Below are positions 1 to 6,113 of a stretch of 6,386 nt of DNA, one piece after another (positions within the stretch are counted from its first letter, which is position 1; each line of letters begins with the position of its first letter). A program made the position numbers and the translations under genes. The stretch comes from Emcibacteraceae bacterium. Its GTDB lineage: Bacteria > Pseudomonadota > Alphaproteobacteria > Sphingomonadales > Emcibacteraceae. The stretch is from the NCBI GenBank assembly GCA_016763335.1, contig JAESUD010000291.1:1-6386 (forward strand). The letters run 5' to 3'. Below the pieces are notes generated by a model. The model was not told the DNA's origin. It made no database searches and was given only the letters and a program-made list of their open reading frames with translations.

Positions 1-41
1 ATTATTATTATGAGTATTAATTATAACCCGGCAGGCGTAAA

Positions 42-81
42 AATGCGACAAAACAATAAAAATATATTGTTTTGTCGCATT
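42..81. repeat. Perfect 17-bp inverted repeat carrying TGTTTTGTCGCAT
   Basis: The arms 42-58 and 65-81 are perfectly complementary around a 6-base loop (59-64). Each arm contains the 13-mer TGTTTTGTCGCAT or its complement, which recurs at 269-281. No T-run follows on either strand, so an intrinsic terminator is unlikely. Possible roles are a protein-binding operator, the subterminal repeat of a mobile element, or a recombinase site. The sequence does not decide among them. Confidence 0.75.
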
Positions 82-101
82 GACGAGGGCATTAATAATA
101 A

Positions 102-142
102 CCGGACCAGCTGGCCACAACCGCTGCAGCGGATCTGTCCGG
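102..142. repeat. Nested palindromes in a GC-rich block
   Basis: The outer arms CCGGAC (102-107) and GTCCGG (137-142) enclose two self-complementary blocks: CCAGCTGG (107-114, overlapping the left outer arm by one base) and CCGCTGCAGCGG (121-132). A short GGT-GGAA-ACC stem follows at 151-160. The cluster could fold as a structured RNA or as single-stranded DNA hairpins. It sits in the only clearly GC-rich part of the window, which suggests an origin different from its flanks. I could not match it to a known RNA or attachment site. Confidence 0.5.
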
Positions 143-253
143 GCGCGACAGGTGGAAACCAGGGGACGTGAAAAAGTCGGTATTTGTAAGGTAAATCGAT
201 TTTATAAAAAAATCGGGAAAGGTGAGAAGTTGTAAAACGGGAAAATAAGGCAT

Positions 254-281
254 TGCGACAAACTACGGTGTTTTGTCGCAT
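254..281. repeat. Second TTTGTCGCA inverted repeat
   Basis: TGCGACAAA (254-262) faces TTTGTCGCA (272-280) across 9 bases. The right half extends to TGTTTTGTCGCAT (269-281), identical to both arms of the 42-81 palindrome. The left half diverges slightly (TTGCGACAAAC). Two roughly 10-bp inverted half-sites around a 6-9 bp spacer is the general layout of a tyrosine recombinase core site, and also of many dimeric repressor operators. The exact role is unknown. Confidence 0.6.
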
Positions 282-409
282 AAACAGAGAAATAAGTGAT
301 TTTTGCGTAAACGAGAGCAAGCTAATAGATTTTTTTGCTGGCGATAGTCCAGACCAGGACACGCACAGCTACCATTTTGTGAAATACGTATTATTGAACG
401 TTGAACCAC

Positions 410-441
410 TATCAATGGATTCCGGCAGAAATCCATTGATA
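410..441. repeat. Perfect 12-bp inverted repeat, 8-base loop
   Basis: TATCAATGGATT (410-421) and AATCCATTGATA (430-441) are exact complements around CCGGCAGA. On the plus strand it is followed by an A-rich run and on the minus strand by GTGGTTC, so neither strand has the U-tract of an intrinsic terminator. It is unrelated in sequence to the TGTTTTGTCGCAT palindromes. It may be a mobile-element end or a regulatory site. Confidence 0.6.
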
Positions 442-490
442 AGAAAAAAGGTATTACTGGCCGCTAAGGGTTGTTTGTGAATTAAGGGCG

Positions 491-515
491 ATGTTTGTAT
501 GTGACATACAAACAT
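491..515. repeat. 25-bp palindrome abutting the stop of the 69-aa ORF
   Basis: ATGTTTGTATG (491-501) and CATACAAACAT (505-515) are exact complements around TGA. The palindrome begins in the last base of the minus-strand stop codon at 515-517. The dyad resembles operators of dimeric repressors in layout. It could also act as a 3' stem-loop for the minus-strand transcript, but no U-tract follows it, so I do not call it a terminator. Confidence 0.6.
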
Positions 516-724
516 TAAGAAAGGCCAATGATAGATAATAAAATCTCACGTAACATTACCCAATTAATATGAACTATTCCCATAATTTGCAGTATGGCCA
601 AAATCAGCCCCCATACCATAGACAAAACTATCACCATGCTGATAGCGTTGATACTTGCATCCCACAATGTTTGTAAAAATGGTTGAGGCTTGCTATCTAA
701 TAAGGGTGGGAATTCGTCATTCAT
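515..724 (-). CDS. Small membrane protein of unknown function (69 aa)
   Basis: I do not recognise this protein. Residues 1-24 are polar and proline-containing (NDEFPPLLDSKPQP). Residues 25-51 form one strong transmembrane segment (INAISMVIVLSMVWGLILAILQIMGIV). A short connector, HINW, leads to a second hydrophobic stretch at 56-68 that ends the protein, so there are one or two membrane passes. The ATG at 722-724 is chosen because GGAGAC (731-736) lies six bases upstream, the best ribosome binding site on this side of the window. The next minus-strand frame upstream ends at 780, leaving 55 bp between them, so the two could share a transcript. The stop codon touches a 25-bp palindrome. Possible roles such as an accessory membrane peptide or a toxin-like peptide are guesses. 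Reality of the gene rests on the RBS plus coherent topology, not on homology. Confidence 0.55.
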   Translation of the reverse strand: MNDEFPPLLDSKPQPFLQTLWDASINAISMVIVLSMVWGLILAILQIMGIVHINWVMLREILLSIIGLS

Positions 725-730
725 TTTAAT

Positions 731-736
731 GTCTCC
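731..736 (-). promoter_or_regulatory. Ribosome binding site for the 69-aa ORF
   Basis: Read on the minus strand this is GGAGAC followed by ATTAAA and the ATG. The match to the anti-Shine-Dalgarno sequence and the 6-base spacing are good, and this is the main evidence that the small ORF is translated. Confidence 0.55.
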
Positions 737-767
737 ATGTTTAGTTGTTTCGACAAGTTAATATTGG

Positions 768-786
768 AAGTTAAATGGTTTAACTT
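768..786. repeat. 19-bp palindrome spanning a minus-strand stop codon
   Basis: AAGTTAAA (768-775) and TTTAACTT (779-786) pair perfectly around TGG. The TAA stop codon of the upstream minus-strand frame (780-782) lies inside one arm. No U-tract follows on the minus strand. It may be an operator for the downstream 69-aa gene, a weak 3' stem, or chance in AT-rich DNA. Confidence 0.45.
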
Positions 787-1022
787 TCATTCCTATCTTT
801 ATAGAAAAAGCCGAGCTTAAAGCCTCGACTAATCACGATGCCGCAAATTAGTAAGCTAATGCAGGTCACTATGATACTCATGGTTATTTGTCCGTCACCG
901 GCAATAAACCAGAGAATGATCGATACATATACCCAGACAAACCTAAGATATTCCCAGCTCGCCCCTAAAAGTTTATTTGAAGAAAAAAACACCAAAACAA
1001 ATGGCCCTGCCCAAGTGGACAT
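780..1022 (-). pseudogene. Truncated small membrane protein, fused to antisense fumarase
   Basis: The open frame continues to a TTG at 1040, with an ATG at 1020-1022, but everything upstream of about 921 is the antisense of conserved fumarase codons and cannot be native to this gene. The part that looks genuine is the last 46 or so residues: [10 protein letters not shown], then a strong transmembrane segment [20 protein letters not shown], then a basic tail [14 protein letters not shown]. That is a typical C-terminal end of a small inner-membrane protein with a positive-inside tail. No ribosome binding site precedes either candidate start. I infer that the gene lost its 5' end at the junction with fumarase and is broken. 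Alternatively it is expressed from a start in fumarase DNA as a chimera. I do not recognise the family. Confidence 0.35.
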
Positions 1023-2130
1023 ATACGCGACCGAAGGCAATGAATATCATTTTCTTTTCGTTTCAAAAGGCGGCGGTAGCGCCAATAAAACGTTCCTTTT
1101 TCAGGAAACTCCGGCCATTTTACGCGAGGATAAATTAACAGAATTCCTCGACAAAAAATTAAAACTTCTTGGCACATCTGCCTGCCCACCCTACCATCTT
1201 GCTATTGTTATTGGCGGCCTAAGCGCGGAACAAAATTTAAAAACGGTTAAAATGGCCAGCACTCATTATCTTGATAACCTTCCCACTGTTGGCGGCGACT
1301 TTGGCCAAGCCATCAGATGCCCTGAAATGGAAGAAAAAGTACTCAAAATGACCCAACGCTTTAATATTGGCGCCCAGTTTGGCGGCAAATATTTTTGCCA
1401 TGATGTGCGGGTAATCCGTATGCCTCGCCACGGTGCCTCTGTGCCGATTGGCTTTGGCGTTTCCTGCTCAGCAGACAGACAGGCAAAGGCAAAGATCACC
1501 AAGGACGGTATATTCCTCGAGCAGTTTGAGCAAGACCCCGCCCGCTTTATGCCAGATGTAGGAACAGATAATTTAAGCAATGATGTGGTCAAGATCAACC
1601 TTAACCGACCAATGGCTGAAGTATGTAAAGATATAAGCCAATATCCGGTTAAAACACGTCTTGCACTTAGTGGCACAATAATCGTTGCCCGTGATCTAGC
1701 CCATGCAGCAATCCTCAAAAAACTTGAAGACGGTGAACCGATGCCGGATTATATGAAAGATCATATCGTTTATTACGCCGGTCCTGCTAAAACCCCCGAA
1801 GGTTACGCTTCCGGCTCATTTGGCCCAACCACCGCCGGACGCATGGACAGCTATGTGGAAACCTTCCAGGAAAAAGGCGGCAGCTTGATCATGCTCGCCA
1901 AAGGAAACAGAAGCAAACAAGTGACGGATGCTTGCGCCAAACATGGCGGATTTTATCTTGGCTCCGTAGGCGGACCGGCGGCAATCCTCGCACTTAATAA
2001 CATAACGAAAGTAGAGGTCCTCGATTTTGAAGATTTCGGCATGGAAGCCGTGTGGAAAATTGAAGTAAAAGACTTCCCGGCCTTTATCATTATCGATGAC
2101 AAAGGCAATGATTTCTTCAAAATGTTATGA
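838..2130 (+). pseudogene. Class I fumarate hydratase, 5'-truncated
   Basis: Class I fumarase interconverts fumarate and malate in the cytosolic TCA cycle using an oxygen-sensitive [4Fe-4S] cluster. From residue 29 (base 922, [15 protein letters not shown]) to the stop, the frame follows E. coli FumA nearly colinearly. Shared signatures are KGGGSANK (77-84), GTSACPPYH (112-120), GAQFGGKYF (178-186), GVSCSADR (207-214), [14 protein letters not shown] (314-327), AKGNRS (354-359) and VGGPAA (377-382). Cluster ligands Cys116 and Cys210 match FumA Cys224 and Cys318. The third ligand, FumA Cys105 in CQDTGT, is absent, as is everything before FumA residue about 137. The first 28 codons of this frame do not resemble fumarase; they are antisense to a membrane-protein remnant. 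FumA is 548 residues, against about 400 homologous here. With no good RBS and no third cysteine, an active enzyme is very unlikely. The frame is otherwise uninterrupted, implying a recent break or a misassembly. Its stop overlaps the next gene by ATGA. Confidence 0.85.
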
Positions 2131-2345
2131 GTAATGAAGACGAGGTACTAAAAAAACATTCCATTGTCATTTCCCGTCATCAGACCAGTTTCACGCTTGA
2201 AAATATCTTTTGGGCGGAATTAAAAAACTTAGCCAGAAAAAAAGAAAAAAGCTTAAAAGCATTAATTACTGAAATTGACGCCGGACGCACAACTAATTTA
2301 AGCAGTGCCATCCGCGTATATATCTTAAAAGAATTAAAAAATTAA
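2127..2345 (+). CDS. Ribbon-helix-helix domain protein (72 aa)
   Basis: This small protein resembles the alphaproteobacterial ribbon-helix-helix group (RHH_4 type, Pfam PF13467 from memory). The pattern is [15 protein letters not shown] (11-25, the DNA-contacting strand region), [15 protein letters not shown] (28-42, first helix), [12 protein letters not shown] (43-54) and [14 protein letters not shown] (57-70, last helix). The segment E-I-D-A-G-R followed by NLSSAIRV is the most diagnostic part. Its length is normal for the group. Such proteins are presumed DNA-binding dimers, but targets are generally unknown. Its ATG overlaps the fumarase stop in ATGA and no Shine-Dalgarno sequence is evident, so translation probably depends on coupling to fumarase. 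The fumarase 5' end and its promoter are gone, so expression of this gene may be altered. Its stop lies 2 bp from the convergent AsmA-family stop. Confidence 0.8.
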   Translation: MSNEDEVLKKHSIVISRHQTSFTLENIFWAELKNLARKKEKSLKALITEIDAGRTTNLSSAIRVYILKELKN

Positions 2346-2347
2346 CT

Positions 2348-5300
2348 TTACTGAGGCGGTTTGTTAAACAACCGCTCAAGAAGCTTTACCCCAAGCTCTT
2401 CCACAGTTTCAGGACGCGCTTGTTGTTCTTGCACTTGTTCCGGCTCCACTGCTGACGGGCTAAGAAAGTCTTCAAGCGGGCTGCTTGTTACCACATCATT
2501 ACGATTGGCCGGCTCATTAACATCCTGCGAAGTTCCATCATTAGCGGGTGACGCAGGGGGAATAATACCACCAAACAAATCACCAATACCACCATTTCCC
2601 TCAACCATATTTTGCAAGAGGTTAGCAGCGATTTTTTGGCCTATATATCCTTCGAGCGACTTTGTGTTATAGGCGATTTCCGGATTATGTAAATCACCCA
2701 GTACACTTATGCCAATAGGCGGCGCATTAGGGTGGTCGCTTAGTGACATCTCGCCGTTTAAGTTCATTTTCCATTGCGCCAGATTAATACCGAGATCAAA
2801 ACCACTATTTGCCCCAAGCATTTTAACATCAAACGGGCTTAATTGAATAAAACCATTTTTAGTAGTTATCACGCTTTGCCCGCCGTCATAAGGTGTTTCG
2901 CCACCTGATAATGTACTGGTGAGTAAACCTAAAATTCCATTTTTATTATTAAGACCTTCTAATCGTTTGCTAAGCTCGGGAATATTAATGCCGTTAATAA
3001 TACCGGACGATGCCACCACTTCCCCCGTTCCACTTAAAGAAGAGATAAGCGCATCCTGGCTAGTGCCTTTGCCGGTAAAGTTCTGTGTCATATCAAAAGT
3101 GCCTGTAATAGGCCTAATACCCGCAAATGAAGTCGTCGCTTCCACGATGGCTGCATTTTTCAAGGACATATCCATGTTAAGATCGCCGGCACTACTAAAG
3201 GAACCCGCAATCGCAACATCACCACCAAATAATTTACCGGTAAAGTTATTTATTGTGATTACACCATCCTGAAGTACCGCATCAAAACGCGGATTTTCAA
3301 AATTATATTTGTCATAATGTATACGGTTTGCTGTAATATTTATCCGGCCATCATATTCATTGAGCACAGCAAGCTCCATTGGCTCTTTGCTCCAATTTCC
3401 CCAGTCATTTTCAACGGTAACTTCCGCCTTTGCTTCCATGAAATCAGCAACAGGTACATCATCTAGTACCAGTTTAAATTCAAAACTACTTTTCTGATCT
3501 TTTTCAGATACAGCAGGCAGAATTTTTATCTCCCCTGAACCCGTAAGCTTCGTTGGTCCGACAGTGCCAACCATATTTTGAAGTGAAATATCACTGGTAT
3601 TTCCCGAAGCGGCCATTTTCAGAGCCAGCGGTCCCAAATTATTATTTGATGGCCTAAAGTCAGCGCCAAGCCCCCTAATAAATTCCCTGACATCTGATGC
3701 TTGAATATCAATGGCCATATCAAAAGAGCTAATCTCATTATTCAATAAATTTGTTCGCCCTTTTAAAGCTACCGCCCCATCCGCAATATTCAATGTCCCA
3801 TCAATATCAATTAACTGCTGCGTCCCTTTAAGCGTAGTCACCACAGAAACAGCGCGGTCATCCGCTGTAGTCGACATCGTTAACGGCAAGTCAAATTGGT
3901 CAATTAAACTTATAAGGCTTGGATTGGACGCTGTAAGGGCAATATCCACACTCCCTATTTCCGGAAAGTGTTTTAAAGTCGCGCTTCTTATCTCGCCCTT
4001 AACATCTATTTTACTACTGCCGACCGTCGATTTGATATCCACTTGCATTTTTTCAAAATCACCCGACATTCTGGCATTTACTGCCACTGCGCCAACCTCT
4101 GCAATATCATAAGGAGTTTTAAAGCGGTATGCCCGCTGTAAAGGAAGCAATGATGCGGTTGTGGTATTAAATGATGTCTCGAACTTCGGGTTATTGGCCA
4201 AATCACTACCGATTAATGATCCGTTTAAGTCAAACCCTGCGTAATTTTCAACATTTATTTTTTTGGCGTTAAGATTACCGTCAAACAATTCACCGGAAAT
4301 ACTAATGTTTTTAACGGTGTTACCACCAGTGCTTAAATTGCTAAGATTAACTTCAAAATTTGCATCAAAACCTGCAAGTGCAGCAATGGTTTCTTTATAA
4401 TTCACGTCTTCTTCGCTAGGCGTAAAGTAATTATCCACGTTTAAATTTTCGATTTTTAAATCCAGCCCCATTGAGGGGCGGTCCTGAACAGCCAAGGACA
4501 CACCGCCCGAAAAGCTGAATGTATCCAAACTGCCATCGATACCATAAAGCTGGATAAGTTCCGGTGTTGCCTGAATGCTGCCTTGATAAGCAAGTCGCGT
4601 AAGACGACCCGTCGGGATATCAGACACATCAATTTTAAGCCAATTAAGAAATGCCCTGAAATTACCGGAATCTAGACGCACATCGCCACCGAAAAATGGC
4701 TTGTTACCCGGCGCACTAAATGTACCTTTCATTGAAACTTCAGATCCTCCCGGCATCATAAGATGGCCATTGGTAATATCGGCTTCACCATTTGATGCGG
4801 TTATGTCCAGTTCCATCTGACTGGCGATCTTGTCATTATATTGTAGTGCGCCAAGTTTAAACTTAAAATTACCTTCAAGTTGGTCAAGTATTGAATAATC
4901 AACTTCCTGCGAATTACCCGAAACAGTTTTTGTTCCATTACTTTCGTCAAGTGCCGGCAAAAAACTATCAAGATTAAAACTGTTCATTGAGAGATTACCA
5001 TCAAAGCGGGTCAGTTCACCAAAGGTCGCTGTCAGGCTTCCTGAACCACGGCTTTCGCCCATTTCAAACTCTAATGATGAAATATTTATTGCATCACCGC
5101 CGTACGCAATCTTACTTTCAAGAGATAGAGGATGATTGTAATTTGGGCCATTCTGGTTGGTGTTTTCTGGATCAAGTAGCGAAATGGCAAGAAATAAATC
5201 ACCAATATCATTAGCCTCAAGAGTAATTTTTCCATCCGCTTGCGGTGATATATCGTCAGGAAGTACACCACCTGTAAATTGAATTTTTACATCACCACCA

Positions 5301-5962
5301 AGAAGACCAGTCGTTAAATTTACCGGTATCTTTCGGCCTTCACGGATTGTGCCAATCATTAAATCCACAGAAACAGGAAGGTTTTTATATCTGGCATTTC
5401 CCGAAATTTCAAAAGGTCCTTGCAAGCTTTCCATTGATACAGAAGCATTAACAGACCTGATGAGCTCTTGGTCGCCTGTAGAAAAATCCTGATAACTAAA
5501 CTGGCCATTCTCAATTTGAAATTTCTCAAAACTCAACTCTGCGGCACTATCACTCGAATCCGTAGAGCCGTCATCAGTACCAAATTCCCAGTTACCCTTT
5601 CCATTTTCATCAATCTCAATAGCGACAACAGGCTCGACCAGAATGAACTTTTTAACCTGTATTTCCCCGCGTAGCAGCGGAAAAAATGCCACATTCACAT
5701 CAACTGATTTCAATGAAATAAAATTAACGGCTTGACCATTTTCAACATTTGAGACGCTAACATCTTTTGCTGAAAAAGACGGGGATGGTATTATAGACAA
5801 CGATAAATCGCCATTAATGGCCACCTGTCGGTCACTTAAATCCGAAGCCGTTATTTCGATTTGGGATTTATATTTATTCCAGTCAATAAAGCTCGGCACC
5901 ACAAGAGCGCTGCCGATCAATAATACCAATAATATTGCGGCAACAATGCCAACTTTTTTCAT
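2348..5962 (-). CDS. AsmA family protein (1204 aa)
   Basis: This is a large envelope protein of the AsmA/TamB-like group, which includes bridge-like proteins implicated in moving phospholipids between inner and outer membranes and in outer-membrane biogenesis. Residues 4-23 form an N-terminal membrane anchor (VGIVAAILLVLLIGSALVVP), followed by the family-typical FIDWNKYKSQIE and IPSPSFSAKDVSVSN. Then comes the GNWEF motif near 123-127. The middle of the protein is a long series of beta-strand-rich segments of the form DGxLNI, GxVxLKG and FGGDVxIxG. Residues 952-1121 fit the AsmA C-terminal domain (TGKGTSQDALISSLSGTGEV through GDLHNPEIAYNTKSLEGYIG). The last 83 residues are a Pro/Glu/Gln/Asn-rich linker ending in a short amphipathic segment (VEELGVKLLERLF). 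The start is fixed by GGAGAG (5965-5970) two bases before the ATG and by the MKK plus hydrophobic N-terminus. No frameshift is seen. It is transcribed divergently from the ClC gene. Confidence 0.9.
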   Translation of the reverse strand: MKKVGIVAAILLVLLIGSALVVPSFIDWNKYKSQIEITASDLSDRQVAINGDLSLSIIPSPSFSAKDVSVSNVENGQAVNFISLKSVDVNVAFFPLLRGEIQVKKFILVEPVVAIEIDENGKGNWEFGTDDGSTDSSDSAAELSFEKFQIENGQFSYQDFSTGDQELIRSVNASVSMESLQGPFEISGNARYKNLPVSVDLMIGTIREGRKIPVNLTTGLLGGDVKIQFTGGVLPDDISPQADGKITLEANDIGDLFLAISLLDPENTNQNGPNYNHPLSLESKIAYGGDAINISSLEFEMGESRGSGSLTATFGELTRFDGNLSMNSFNLDSFLPALDESNGTKTVSGNSQEVDYSILDQLEGNFKFKLGALQYNDKIASQMELDITASNGEADITNGHLMMPGGSEVSMKGTFSAPGNKPFFGGDVRLDSGNFRAFLNWLKIDVSDIPTGRLTRLAYQGSIQATPELIQLYGIDGSLDTFSFSGGVSLAVQDRPSMGLDLKIENLNVDNYFTPSEEDVNYKETIAALAGFDANFEVNLSNLSTGGNTVKNISISGELFDGNLNAKKINVENYAGFDLNGSLIGSDLANNPKFETSFNTTTASLLPLQRAYRFKTPYDIAEVGAVAVNARMSGDFEKMQVDIKSTVGSSKIDVKGEIRSATLKHFPEIGSVDIALTASNPSLISLIDQFDLPLTMSTTADDRAVSVVTTLKGTQQLIDIDGTLNIADGAVALKGRTNLLNNEISSFDMAIDIQASDVREFIRGLGADFRPSNNNLGPLALKMAASGNTSDISLQNMVGTVGPTKLTGSGEIKILPAVSEKDQKSSFEFKLVLDDVPVADFMEAKAEVTVENDWGNWSKEPMELAVLNEYDGRINITANRIHYDKYNFENPRFDAVLQDGVITINNFTGKLFGGDVAIAGSFSSAGDLNMDMSLKNAAIVEATTSFAGIRPITGTFDMTQNFTGKGTSQDALISSLSGTGEVVASSGIINGINIPELSKRLEGLNNKNGILGLLTSTLSGGETPYDGGQSVITTKNGFIQLSPFDVKMLGANSGFDLGINLAQWKMNLNGEMSLSDHPNAPPIGISVLGDLHNPEIAYNTKSLEGYIGQKIAANLLQNMVEGNGGIGDLFGGIIPPASPANDGTSQDVNEPANRNDVVTSSPLEDFLSPSAVEPEQVQEQQARPETVEELGVKLLERLFNKPPQ

Positions 5963-6019
5963 TTCTCTCCGCCTTTACCCCAAAAAAATGATTTCTTGAA
6001 ACTTATCTCATCTCGGTTA

Positions 6020-6047
6020 ATTATACATAACGTGAAAATAGTGGCAA
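6020..6047 (-). promoter_or_regulatory. Sigma70-type promoter for the AsmA-family gene
   Basis: On the minus strand TTGCCA (6047 to 6042, five of six matches to TTGACA) is followed after 16 bases by TATAAT (6025 to 6020, perfect). This predicts a transcript start near 6012 and a 5' leader of about 50 bases ahead of the ATG at 5962. The fit is good, but the region is AT-rich, so chance matches are possible. Confidence 0.55.
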
Positions 6048-6113
6048 TAATAGGTCAATAATTTATGAAAATTACAAAAAAAATATAAAATAAAGTGAAA
6101 TAACCAAATTTAT

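Larger units (their letters stand above)
1..514. other. Gene-free, palindrome-rich accessory region
   Basis: I see no convincing gene in this stretch. Short open frames exist on both strands, but they lack ribosome binding sites, run through the palindromes and look like no protein family. What it does hold is at least five inverted repeats (42-81, 102-142, 254-281, 410-441, 491-515), smaller ones at 197-215 (CGATTTT/AAAATCG) and 347-360 (GTCC/GGAC), and an abrupt composition change. Bases 101-170 are about 69% G+C, while the flanks are AT-rich. An imperfect 13-bp direct repeat, ATTAATTATAACC (16-28) and ATTAATAATAACC (91-103), flanks the first hairpin. Together this resembles the end of a mobile element, a non-autonomous element or a decayed recombination locus. 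No transposase or recombinase gene is visible, so this is inference. Confidence 0.5.

Noticed and set aside
42..81. Intrinsic terminator
   Set aside because: The stem is strong, but neither strand has a following U-tract and no gene ends here.
42..281. TGCGACAAA/TTTGTCGCA pairs as integron attC sites
   Set aside because: They lack the RYYYAAC/GTTRRRY core boxes, and no cassette-like gene lies between them.
21..362. 113-codon minus-strand frame
   Set aside because: It reads through three palindromes and the GC-rich block, has no RBS, and repeats such as MRQN...CR come from the repeated TTTTGTCGCA motif, not from protein homology.
431..468. CGCTAAG at 462-468 as a Tn3-family terminal inverted repeat
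   Set aside because: A Tn3-type 38-bp end would start with GGGG at about 431. The sequence there is ATCC, and no transposase is present.
253..480. 75-codon plus-strand frame starting with TTG
   Set aside because: It begins inside the 254-281 palindrome, has no ribosome binding site and runs through the 410-441 dyad. The protein has no coherent features.
1266..1718. 150-codon minus-strand frame within fumarase
   Set aside because: Antisense shadow. The plus strand carries highly conserved class I fumarase motifs over the same interval.
2353..2377. GAGGCGGTTTGTT...AACAACCGCTC hairpin as terminator between the convergent genes
   Set aside because: The stem has a bulge and almost no loop if fully paired, lies within the AsmA-family coding end, and the nearest T-run on the minus strand is over 12 bases away. 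Too weak to call.
3711..4112. 133-codon plus-strand frame inside the AsmA-family gene, and similar ones at 2361, 2919, 4987, 5468 and 5817
   Set aside because: They are antisense shadows of a continuous, domain-consistent 1204-codon gene.
6065..6094. Nine-codon leader peptide (MKITKKNIK) ahead of the ClC gene
   Set aside because: The peptide is what AT-rich sequence yields by chance. There is no RBS, no regulatory codon run and no attenuator structure.
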